From positions 248,001 to 312,000 of the forward strand of contig NZ_AZEA01000001.1 of the NCBI RefSeq assembly GCF_001435575.1: 64,000 nt of DNA, in the 5' to 3' direction. This document shows, one piece after another, positions 39,317 to 48,034 of this stretch (position 1 is the first letter of the stretch; each line of letters starts with the position of its first letter). The notes beneath the pieces are model-generated. The model made no database searches, had not been told where the DNA came from, and saw nothing but the letters and a program-made list of their open reading frames with translations. The translations under genes were made by a program, and so were the position numbers. The stretch comes from Lentilactobacillus sunkii DSM 19904. Lineage in GTDB: Bacteria > Bacillota > Bacilli > Lactobacillales > Lactobacillaceae.

Positions 39317-39363
39317 AGAAAGTCACCTCACACATTAAATACGTAAAAACTGGAGGAATCCTT

Positions 39364-40029
39364 TTGAAAAACGAATCTCTAACAATTAAATCAAATGGTA
39401 CCCATGAAATTGAAATCAAAAAATCCCGTTTCATCTGCACAATGGAAAGGATCGAAACCGAGGATCAGGCTAAAAATATCATCGCCAAAGTTTCAAAAGA
39501 AAATGCAAAAGCCAATCATAATTGTTTTGCCTACATGTTGGGAGACGATGACCATATTCAACGGGAAAGTGATAACGGTGAGCCATCCGGCACTGCCGGG
39601 GTCCCAATTCTTGAAGTTCTCAAAATGAATGAACTCCACAACGTTCTGGCTGTCGTCACCCGTTACTTTGGTGGCATCAAGTTGGGAGCGGGCGGTTTGA
39701 TTCGTGCATACAGCAATGCCACCTCAACAACTATCGATTCGCTTGGGATCGTCAAGCTGGTCAACAAACAGGAATTAACATTAACGATTGACTACAATCA
39801 ATTTGATAAATTAAAATATTTTCTTGAACAAGAATCGATTCCAATCGAAGCAACTAACTATACAGATAAAATTGATGTCGTCATTGCCGTAAGTGATGCC
39901 GGCTTTGATGCCCTGATCACCCAAATCACCAATTTGTTAAGTGATCAATTCAGTTATAAAAAAGGCAAATATAAAATCTTTGAAGTTCCCTATTCACGTG
40001 AAGATCGACAAAATGATGAAAACAAATAA
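39364..40029 (+). CDS. yigZ: IMPACT family protein YigZ
   Basis: A 221-residue protein with the IMPACT-family N-terminal domain (KSRFICTMERIET; signature GEPSGTAGVPILEVLK and VTRYFGGIKLGAGGLIRAYS) and a C-terminal ferredoxin-like domain. Eukaryotic IMPACT inhibits Gcn2; the bacterial function is unclear, with proposals in translation control. The start is TTG at 39364, with GGAGGAATCC before it. Divergent to comFA, as often seen in Firmicutes. Confidence 0.9.
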   Translation: MKNESLTIKSNGTHEIEIKKSRFICTMERIETEDQAKNIIAKVSKENAKANHNCFAYMLGDDDHIQRESDNGEPSGTAGVPILEVLKMNELHNVLAVVTRYFGGIKLGAGGLIRAYSNATSTTIDSLGIVKLVNKQELTLTIDYNQFDKLKYFLEQESIPIEATNYTDKIDVVIAVSDAGFDALITQITNLLSDQFSYKKGKYKIFEVPYSREDRQNDENK

Positions 40030-40063
40030 AAGGAGACTGCCCAGCAACGGACAGTCTCCCTTT
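40028..40063. terminator. Bidirectional terminator between yigZ and tagO
   Basis: Hairpin AAAGGAGACTG ... CAGTCTCCCTTT between two convergent genes. The minus strand ends in TTTTATTTG, the plus strand in TTTAT, so it is likely stronger for tagO. Confidence 0.8.
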
Positions 40064-40091
40064 ATGTAAAATGCTCTAAATCCATTTAAAA

Positions 40092-41183
40092 TTAATGATT
40101 ATTTTTGCTTGTCGTATCTTTTACCAGTTTCTTAATCCCATTCAACAACGGCTGACGATCCGGGCCAACCAACCCAATTGTTTCAACAAATAATTCCAAT
40201 CCGATTAATACAGCGACTGTGAGTAAAACAGAGCCCCACAACGTTGAAATCGGATAAAGTAATGAAATAAACGAGAAAATAAGCGCAATCCCATAAATGA
40301 CCAAGACTGTCTGTCGATGAGTCAAGCCAATCTGCATCAATCGATGGTGGAGATGTCGCTTATCCGCATGGGTAATCGGTTCCTTGTTCAACAATCGTCT
40401 GAAAATTGCAAAAACCGTATCTGTAATTGGGACTCCCAAAATCATAACAGGAATCAACAATGTGATAAACGTTGCATTTTTCAGACCGAATAAAGAGAAC
40501 ACGGACATCATAAAACCAATGAACAACGCGCCGGTATCCCCCAAATAAATCCGGGCTGGAAAAAAGTTGTACGGCAAAAAACCGATACAAGCAGCAACCA
40601 ATGTAAAGATCATGATTGCAACAAAGATATTTCCTACATTAAGGAAGAACATCGCCGTAATCCCCATTGTTGTTAAAGCAATGATGGCAACTCCTGTAGC
40701 CAATCCATCCAAACCATCAATCAAATTAACCGCATTGGTAATCGCCAAAATCCAAATCCACGTTACCGGCAAACTCATCCAACCCAAATGAATGGTAATA
40801 AATGGCAAGGTAATCGTGGTCATTTTGACGCCGGCAGTGAAATAAACCCACAGTGCCGCAATTGAAATGCCCAAAACCTTTTGTCGTGGCTTCAACACAA
40901 AGATATCGTCAATAATCCCAGTTAGAATAATGATAACTTCCCCGCCATAGACACCCCAAAGAATTTTAGTCGGAAATTGATCCCGCAGCAAAATCATGGT
41001 TGTAAAGGTGTAGGCAATAAAAATTGCCAACCCACCAATCGTTGGCATTGGAATTTTATTAACTCGCCGTTTATTCGGGCGATCTTCTGCCCCTACGGCA
41101 AATGCGAGTTTCCGGATAAATGGGGTTAAGACTGCAGAAATAATCATGGTAGCAAATAATGACACAATGATTTCAAATTTCAA
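40092..41183 (-). CDS. tagO: Undecaprenyl-phosphate N-acetylglucosaminyl-1-phosphate transferase (TagO/WecA family)
   Basis: Membrane enzyme that starts wall teichoic acid or polysaccharide linkage-unit synthesis by moving GlcNAc-1-phosphate to undecaprenyl phosphate. About 11 hydrophobic segments; motifs DRPNKRRVNKIPMPTIGG, NLIDGLDGLATG, YLGDTGALFIGF and HLHHRLM. I place the start at TTG 41183 (MKFEIIVSLF; 363 residues), because GTGAGGT lies 8 nt before it; an ATG at 41210 has no ribosome binding site. Convergent with yigZ. Confidence 0.93.
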   Translation of the reverse strand: MKFEIIVSLFATMIISAVLTPFIRKLAFAVGAEDRPNKRRVNKIPMPTIGGLAIFIAYTFTTMILLRDQFPTKILWGVYGGEVIIILTGIIDDIFVLKPRQKVLGISIAALWVYFTAGVKMTTITLPFITIHLGWMSLPVTWIWILAITNAVNLIDGLDGLATGVAIIALTTMGITAMFFLNVGNIFVAIMIFTLVAACIGFLPYNFFPARIYLGDTGALFIGFMMSVFSLFGLKNATFITLLIPVMILGVPITDTVFAIFRRLLNKEPITHADKRHLHHRLMQIGLTHRQTVLVIYGIALIFSFISLLYPISTLWGSVLLTVAVLIGLELFVETIGLVGPDRQPLLNGIKKLVKDTTSKNNH

Positions 41184-41225
41184 AATTGTAACCTCACTTA
41201 ATTCCTTCATTTTATTAATAAATCA

Positions 41226-41254
41226 ATTATACAAACGCCCTTTGATAAAAACAA
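41226..41254 (-). promoter_or_regulatory. Promoter of tagO
   Basis: Minus strand TTGTTT (41254-41249), 17 nt, TATAAT (41231-41226). Confidence 0.8.
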
Positions 41255-41309
41255 GGTATCTCTTTTTCACAAGTATAAAGAGACTACTTTCAAAATTAGT
41301 ACGGACCAA

Positions 41310-41327
41310 TTGTGTTGATTTTCACAT
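41310..41327 (+). promoter_or_regulatory. Possible Rex-type operator upstream of lrgAB
   Basis: TTGTGTT-GATT-TTCACAT matches the Rex consensus TTGTGAA-N4-TTCACAA at 11 of 14 positions. It lies about 26 bp upstream of the -35. Two further TTTCACAA half-sites occur at 41361-41368 and about 41414. Binding is unproven. Confidence 0.35.
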
Positions 41328-41336
41328 TTCAGAAAA

Positions 41337-41352
41337 TTGGTAACGTTTTCAA
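41337..41352 (+). promoter_or_regulatory. Consensus cre site at the lrgAB promoter
   Basis: TTGGTAACGTTTTCAA fits the CcpA consensus WTGNNARCGNWWWCAW at every position. It directly abuts the -35 element. Confidence 0.75.
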
Positions 41353-41381
41353 TTGTCATATTTCACAAAAACATTTATACT
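41353..41381 (+). promoter_or_regulatory. Promoter of lrgAB
   Basis: TTGTCA (41353-41358), 17 nt, TATACT (41376-41381): near-consensus. The leader would be about 55 nt. Confidence 0.8.
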
Positions 41382-41442
41382 AGAGTTTGTAAGATAACAG
41401 TTTTAATTATTCTATATTTCACAAACGGAAGGAGTTTTTATT

Positions 41443-41880
41443 ATGGCTGACAAGTCTAATGATACACAAGCTGAGAAAAAAGACGCCCCTATTTTAATTC
41501 AAATGGGTATTTTCGCAGCAATCTTGTTTGTTTCAAGCTTAATTTCACCATGGTTGGCTGCGGTACTGCCAAAGTTCCCTGTTCCAACCCCGGTTATTGG
41601 TCTTATTATTTTGTACCTTTTGCTCACACTTCATATAGTTAAACTCGAGTGGGTTGATAAATTCGCAACATTTATGATTGGTTTCATTGCCTTTCTATTT
41701 GTTCCGTCAGGTGTTCAATTAACCGCCTCACTTGATATTATGAAGGCACAAGGTCTTCAATTAGTTACTGTTATTATTATTTCGACTGTCATCTTACTTG
41801 TTGTTATTGCTTACACTACTTCATTGTTCATCTGGATCAAGAAGAACGTATTCCACGGCGATGTTACAGTGCACGAATAA
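41443..41880 (+). CDS. lrgA: LrgA/CidA family protein
   Basis: A 145-residue membrane protein with four hydrophobic segments. The family motif region PVPTPVIGLIILYLLLTL is visible, followed by FMIGFIAFLFVPSGVQL. First described as an antiholin-like protein. Work on the Bacillus homologues (PftAB/YsbAB) and on Streptococcus mutans LrgAB links the pair to pyruvate transport. GGAAGGAG precedes the ATG. First of a two-gene operon; no LytSR two-component genes are adjacent. Confidence 0.9.
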   Translation: MADKSNDTQAEKKDAPILIQMGIFAAILFVSSLISPWLAAVLPKFPVPTPVIGLIILYLLLTLHIVKLEWVDKFATFMIGFIAFLFVPSGVQLTASLDIMKAQGLQLVTVIIISTVILLVVIAYTTSLFIWIKKNVFHGDVTVHE

Positions 41881-41906
41881 TTATTTGAGAAAGGGTGAAT
41901 TTTATA

Positions 41907-42659
41907 ATGAGTGCTACACAAACTACCATAATTACGTACTTAGGTACGCCAATCTTCGGTATCTGTTTATCAATAGCCGTGTTCTTACTCGGCCAATGGC
42001 TGTTTAAGATTAGTCACGGTTTCTTCTTATTCCAACCTTTATTCGTTGGTATGGTTTTAGGTATTTTTATTCTTTGGTTAATGGCTAAAGCATTTGGTGT
42101 TGACGTTACTTGGTTCTACACCAACGCATACAAGCCAGGTGGAGATTTGCTATTCTGGTTCTTGAACCCAGCAACTATCGCCTTCGCTGTTCCTCTGTAC
42201 AAGCGTAACGATATTGTTAAACGATTCTGGTTGGAAATTATCCTATCATTAGTCGTTGGATTGTTTATTTCACTTTACCTCATCTACCTTATCGCCAAAT
42301 TATTCGGAATTGACAACACAGGAATTGCTTCCTTGCTTCCACAAGCAGCAACTACTGCTATCGCAATGCCTATTTCCGGAGCTATTGGCGGTAACCCTGC
42401 TGTCACTGCTATGGCATGTATCCTTAACGCCGTTATCATTTACGCATTGGCAACATTCCTTATCAAGATCTTCCGTCTCAAGGAACCTATTGGTCAAGGA
42501 CTTGGATTAGGTACTGCCGGACATGCCGTTGGTTCAGCAAAAGCTATTCAGTTAGGTTCTGTTCCAGGTGCCATGGCATCAATCGCATTTGTTCTGATTT
42601 CAATCGTTGTTGATTTAGTTGTTCCAACATTTGCAAACTTACTTGGAATTATGCACTAA
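41907..42659 (+). CDS. lrgB: LrgB family protein
   Basis: A 250-residue multi-spanning membrane protein. The signature region is GIASLLPQAATTAIAMPISG then IGGNPAVTAMACILNAVI, followed by LGTAGHAVGSAKAIQLG. It works with LrgA. The ATG at 41907 (MSATQTTII) has AAAGGG upstream; the in-frame GTG at 41895 would lie within that site. Ends before a strong terminator. Confidence 0.9.
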   Translation: MSATQTTIITYLGTPIFGICLSIAVFLLGQWLFKISHGFFLFQPLFVGMVLGIFILWLMAKAFGVDVTWFYTNAYKPGGDLLFWFLNPATIAFAVPLYKRNDIVKRFWLEIILSLVVGLFISLYLIYLIAKLFGIDNTGIASLLPQAATTAIAMPISGAIGGNPAVTAMACILNAVIIYALATFLIKIFRLKEPIGQGLGLGTAGHAVGSAKAIQLGSVPGAMASIAFVLISIVVDLVVPTFANLLGIMH

Positions 42660-42675
42660 TTCATAGCAACATCAC

Positions 42676-42705
42676 AAAGAGCCGTCCAATCTGGACGGCT
42701 CTTTT
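42676..42705 (+). terminator. Terminator after lrgAB
   Basis: Hairpin AAAGAGCCGTCC-AATCT-GGACGGCTCTTTT; strong stem and T-run. Confidence 0.92.
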
Positions 42706-42830
42706 GTTTACATATGATTTCATAAATGAAATGAATGGCCTTGCAAACCCCACAAAACAGTCTGCTGACGTTCCCGAAAGAATTTGCAGGTATTTACCTT
42801 CCACTTCTTCCGATCGTCTCACAAGACATA

Positions 42831-42870
42831 AAAACCGGCTATCCGTCGTTAATTGGCGGATAGCCGGTTT
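42831..42870 (-). terminator. Terminator after kimA
   Basis: Hairpin AAAACCGGCTATCCG ... CGGATAGCCGGTTT, 11 nt past the kimA stop. The stretch 42706-42830 holds nothing I recognise. Confidence 0.88.
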
Positions 42871-42881
42871 AGTATCATGAA

Positions 42882-44723
42882 CTACTCACGAAGATGGTAG
42901 TTATAGTTAGAAATAATAATATTTTGACGTGAATTTAAGATCGTTCTTAATCTTAAGCTGGTCTGGTTATGCAGGACATTTTCCCATCTGTGACGGGGAA
43001 CAAATTGCGGAACCAGGACAGTTGTCGAATAATTCCGATCAGCTGCCCGCTTGGCAATGACATCACAGAACCGTAATGTTGGTTGAGCAATCGATCGATA
43101 CGACGAATGAATGTCAACGAATCGAACATCAGGAAAGTCCTTCTTAAACTGCTCGGAAGTCTTGTGTTCCTTCTCCGGGTTGGAGTCAAATGAGACATGC
43201 ATCGCAATCACATAGTCACCAATCGATTGGGCATAGCTGATTGCGTTGGCAGTCACTCTGGTCACCCCACTCACAAGAACAATGACCGTTGATCCGTCAA
43301 AATGATGCGTCGTCGCAATTTCAGTATTATCTTCAATAACTCGAAGCTGCTCAGCCACCCGCTTATAATGATGGTTAATCTTATAGAAGATTCTCAGCAG
43401 GATCGGCATCACAATTAAATAAGGCCAAACGTTCGGGAACCTCAATAAGAACAAGCAGGTAACAAGTGAAAGTGAAATAAAAGCACCAATAAAGTTAATG
43501 ATCGACTTTAACTGCCAGTTTTTTCCTCGGTGACGACGCCAATGAATAATCATCCCAGATTGAGACAATGTAAACGGAATGAAAACACCAACTGCATAAA
43601 GAGGAATCAGTGAGTTGGTTCGGCCGCCAAAGATTTGAATAAGAACAATGGCACCGATCGCCAGAGAAATAATCCCGTTTGAATAACCCAAACGATCCCC
43701 TTTATCAAGGTAGGCATGGGGTAAGAATTTATCTTTTGCAAGATTGTAAGCTAAAATTGGGAACGCAGAAAAACCGGTATTAGCGGCAACTGCCAGAATC
43801 ATTGCAGTCGATAATTGAAGGGCATAATAAACAATTCCGTGACCAAAAACAGATTCCCCAATTTGTGAAAGAACCGTTTCATGACTATTTGGCATAATTC
43901 CCATATAGTAACTCAGAAATGTAATCCCACCGAAGAAGCAGGCAAGAATTGTCGCCATAATAGCCAGTGTTGCTGAAGCATTCTTGCTTTTTGGCTTATT
44001 AAAGTTTGGAACGGCGTTACTAATGGCTTCAACACCAGTCAGTGATGAAGAACCAGATGAGAAGGCCCTGAAGAATAGGATCAGTGTCATCCCTTCAACT
44101 GGTGCGCCAATATGAGCAGCCGCATGGTACTGAATGTTTCCACTCACAATGTTGTAGCCGCCATATATAATCATGACAATAATCATGACAATGAACAAAT
44201 AAACCGGCAATGTCAAAAATGATGCCGATTCCCTGATCCCACGTAGATTCAACAACATAATGGCTATGACGATCAAACAGGAAATCAGAACGCCGTGGGA
44301 ATATAATGATGGAATGGCAGACGTAATCGCTTCAGTTGCTGATGTTGTTGATACGGCAACGGTCAACATGTAATCAACCAGCAATGAACCACCGGCAATT
44401 AGTCCGGCCTGCTCCCCCCAATTGGTGCTGGCAACAACGTACGCACCACCACCGGATGGATAAGCATGAATGATCTGTTGATACGATAAAGTAATAGCAG
44501 CCAACAGAATCAAAACAAGTGCAGCAACCCAAATTTGATACATTAATGCTGCAGCGGACAACGTAATCAAGATGGTGGTAATCTGTTCAGTACCATATGC
44601 AACTGACGAGAGCGCATCGGATGACAGTAACGCCAGTGCTTTGAATTTGGTTAACGATTGGCCACCCTCATCAGTGGTTTTTAATGGCTTTCCAATAAGG
44701 AGCCGTTTGAGATATCGCCACAT
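42882..44723 (-). CDS. kimA: KimA-type potassium transporter (APC superfamily)
   Basis: A 613-residue protein with about 12 membrane segments and a soluble C-terminal domain from about residue 470 (STVIVLVSGVTRVTANAISYA and HVSFDSNPEKE). It closely resembles Bacillus KimA (YdaO) along its length: KRLLIGKPL, LTKFKALALLSSDALSSVAYGTEQI, YPSGGGAYVV, LTGVEAISNAVPNF, LIPLYAVGVFIPFTLSQSG, LHNQTS. KimA is a high-affinity K+/H+ symporter inhibited by cyclic-di-AMP. GGAG precedes the ATG. Annotation as a generic amino-acid permease would be less specific. Confidence 0.88.
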   Translation of the reverse strand: MWRYLKRLLIGKPLKTTDEGGQSLTKFKALALLSSDALSSVAYGTEQITTILITLSAAALMYQIWVAALVLILLAAITLSYQQIIHAYPSGGGAYVVASTNWGEQAGLIAGGSLLVDYMLTVAVSTTSATEAITSAIPSLYSHGVLISCLIVIAIMLLNLRGIRESASFLTLPVYLFIVMIIVMIIYGGYNIVSGNIQYHAAAHIGAPVEGMTLILFFRAFSSGSSSLTGVEAISNAVPNFNKPKSKNASATLAIMATILACFFGGITFLSYYMGIMPNSHETVLSQIGESVFGHGIVYYALQLSTAMILAVAANTGFSAFPILAYNLAKDKFLPHAYLDKGDRLGYSNGIISLAIGAIVLIQIFGGRTNSLIPLYAVGVFIPFTLSQSGMIIHWRRHRGKNWQLKSIINFIGAFISLSLVTCLFLLRFPNVWPYLIVMPILLRIFYKINHHYKRVAEQLRVIEDNTEIATTHHFDGSTVIVLVSGVTRVTANAISYAQSIGDYVIAMHVSFDSNPEKEHKTSEQFKKDFPDVRFVDIHSSYRSIAQPTLRFCDVIAKRAADRNYSTTVLVPQFVPRHRWENVLHNQTSLRLRTILNSRQNIIISNYNYHLRE

Positions 44724-44824
44724 AAATAGTTACTCCTTTTTTAGTAATGAACCGTTCTTGTGAACCATAAAATGATAGTCCTTCTGAATGGTAAAAACAA
44801 GTCTTAATATGTACCTCAAAAAGG

Positions 44825-44854
44825 ATTATAAAAGATTCCCATTTGAGTTGTCGA
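44825..44854 (-). promoter_or_regulatory. Promoter of kimA
   Basis: Minus strand TCGACA (44854-44849), 18 nt, TATAAT (44830-44825). The leader is about 95 nt and too short for a ydaO-type riboswitch. Confidence 0.6.
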
Positions 44855-44905
44855 ATAATGACACTTTAACTACTTTAATATTGAACAGAAGAATAAGCAA
44901 GTACG

Positions 44906-44947
44906 AAAATGAGCATTAATTCCAAAACTGGAATCAATGCTCATTTT
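44906..44947 (-). terminator. Terminator after groESL
   Basis: Hairpin AAAATGAGCATT..TTCCA / TGGAA..AATGCTCATTTT with one mismatch, past the groL stop. Confidence 0.85.
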
Positions 44948-44983
44948 AAAATACATTAGGCAAAATTGTTTTAAAACACTAAA

Positions 44984-46642
<1,659 letters not shown>

Positions 46643-46702
46643 TTATAATGATTGAATGATTCAAATGATTCCCTAAAACACAATTATCTTGTTAAACTAA
46701 TA

Positions 46703-46987
46703 TTATTCGACAATTGCGACAATGTCTTTTTCATGAAGAACAAGATAGGATTTATCGTCATCCTCGATCTCAGTTCCGGCGTACTTATCAAACATAACTC
46801 TGTCGCCCTTTTTAACAACTGGTGATACCTTAGTGCCGTTATCCAACACACGGCCGTCACCAACGGCAACAACAGTACCAGCTTGCGGCTTCTTCTTTGC
46901 GTTGTCAGCAAGAACAATACCGCCCACCGATTTTTCTTCTTCTTTTTCAGTTTCGATAATTACGCGATCTCCTAATGGTTTTAACAC
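46703..46987 (-). CDS. groS: Co-chaperonin GroES (10 kDa)
   Basis: Lid of the GroEL chamber. The 94-residue product ([21 protein letters not shown]) has the mobile-loop region [16 protein letters not shown] and the C-terminal [12 protein letters not shown]. The start is GTG at 46987, with GGAGGG 6 nt upstream; the longer frame from 47053 would run through the CIRCE element. First gene of groS-groL. Confidence 0.96.
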   Translation of the reverse strand: MLKPLGDRVIIETEKEEEKSVGGIVLADNAKKKPQAGTVVAVGDGRVLDNGTKVSPVVKKGDRVMFDKYAGTEIEDDDKSYLVLHEKDIVAIVE

Positions 46988-47022
46988 GTTAGTCCCTCCA
47001 ATTACAACAATTTTTAGCATCA

Positions 47023-47049
47023 TTAGCACTCCTATGTTAAAAGTGCTAA
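47023..47049 (-). promoter_or_regulatory. CIRCE operator of groESL
   Basis: TTAGCACTC-N9-AAGTGCTAA, the HrcA inverted repeat with one mismatch to TTAGCACTC-N9-GAGTGCTAA. It lies just downstream of the promoter, in the leader. Confidence 0.94.
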
Positions 47050-47060
47050 TCACTGTTTAT

Positions 47061-47089
47061 AATATATTATTTTTTTGGTTGAATTGCAA
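47061..47089 (-). promoter_or_regulatory. Promoter of groESL
   Basis: Minus strand TTGCAA (47089-47084), 17 nt, TATATT (47066-47061). Confidence 0.8.
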
Positions 47090-47154
47090 GGATTTCTATA
47101 CATTTCCTTGAGTTATTGTGATTTAAGGCCGACCTGTCAGTAAATGAATTCAAA

Positions 47155-47188
47155 AGAAAAGACCGGGATTTTCAAAATCACCGGCCTT
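47155..47188 (-). terminator. Terminator after rex
   Basis: Minus strand AAGGCCGG ... GATTTTGAAAATC ... CCGGTCTTTTCTTTTG, between the rex stop and the groESL promoter. Confidence 0.75.
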
Positions 47189-47212
47189 GATAACGCATGT
47201 TTGTTAGATAAT

Positions 47213-47845
47213 TTACTTGCCAAAATTTTCAATAAAGTAAATCAATGTTTGAAGTTCGTTGGTTAAGTCAACATTTTGAACCAGAACGTCTTCTGGTACC
47301 TGCAGGCGGATTGGTGTGAAGTTCAAAATCCCTTTCACTCCACCGGCAACAGCCTCGTCGGCAATTGACTGGGCCACTTTTGATGGTACCGTTAAAATAA
47401 TCACTTTAATCTGTTGATCATGGAGTTGATGAGATAATTCTTCAATTGGGTATACAGGAACCCCATCTTCAATCTTATTCACAATCTTGTCGTCAGTATC
47501 AAAGGCTGCAGAAATTCTAACGTTCCCGTCCTTGTGAAAGTTAAAGTTCAACAAGGCGTGGCCTAAATTACCGACTCCGATCAATGCGACGTTGGTGAGA
47601 TGCTCCTGATTGAGAATTTGCTTGAAAAACGAAAGCAGGTTATCAACGTCGTAACCATATCCTCGCTTACCAAGAGCCCCAAAATAGGAAAAGTCACGAC
47701 GAATGGTTGCTGAATCTACCTGAACCGCCTCGGCCAATTCCGTTGATGAAATTCGTTGCTTTCCTGTGTCATGTAATATATTTAAGTATCGATAATATAT
47801 GGGCAATCGTTTAGCGGTTGCGCGTGGAATATTTTCAGCTGTCAA
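47213..47845 (-). CDS. rex: Redox-sensing transcriptional repressor Rex
   Basis: A 210-residue NADH/NAD+ sensor. The N-terminal winged helix is visible in [25 protein letters not shown] (shown in parts: [25 protein letters not shown]). The Rossmann motif is [14 protein letters not shown]. Rex releases DNA when NADH rises and so controls fermentation genes. The start is TTG at 47845 ([13 protein letters not shown]), with AGGAGG 8 nt upstream. It lies between groESL and the divergent ABC-F gene, as in Bacillus (ydiF-rex-groES). Confidence 0.96.
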   Translation of the reverse strand: MTAENIPRATAKRLPIYYRYLNILHDTGKQRISSTELAEAVQVDSATIRRDFSYFGALGKRGYGYDVDNLLSFFKQILNQEHLTNVALIGVGNLGHALLNFNFHKDGNVRISAAFDTDDKIVNKIEDGVPVYPIEELSHQLHDQQIKVIILTVPSKVAQSIADEAVAGGVKGILNFTPIRLQVPEDVLVQNVDLTNELQTLIYFIENFGK

Positions 47846-47886
47846 GAAAATTTCCTCCTAATTTGTTATTTTGGTTAAAAGAAACT

Positions 47887-47950
47887 TTGTGAATTCCTAT
47901 TTACACTTTATTCTACCATAACATGACTTCTTGTGAAATATATTTCAAAT
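47887..47950. promoter_or_regulatory. Rex promoter region with two Rex-like palindromes
   Basis: TTGTGAA-N6-TTTACAC (47887-47906) and TTGTGAA-ATATAT-TTCAAAT (47931-47950) flank a minus-strand -10 TAGAAT (47915-47910). They fit Rex autoregulation, though the half-site gap is 6 rather than 4. Confidence 0.45.
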
Positions 47951-48034
47951 AATACTTACAATAAATTACTGAATACTTGAAAATTATGCTAAAATTAATT
48001 GTTGATAGTTACAAAATGAAAGGTGGCCAAACAC

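Noticed and set aside
42706-42830. A small gene or RNA between lrgB and kimA.
   Set aside because: No frame with a ribosome binding site and no promoter; it is spacer between two convergent terminators.
44724-44860. Possible ydaO/c-di-AMP riboswitch before kimA.
   Set aside because: Only about 95 nt between promoter and start and none of the conserved multi-junction elements that I could recognise.
47846-47940. T-box or other riboswitch leader for rex or the ABC-F gene.
   Set aside because: No T-box motif or specifier stem; the region is short and explained by promoters and palindromes.
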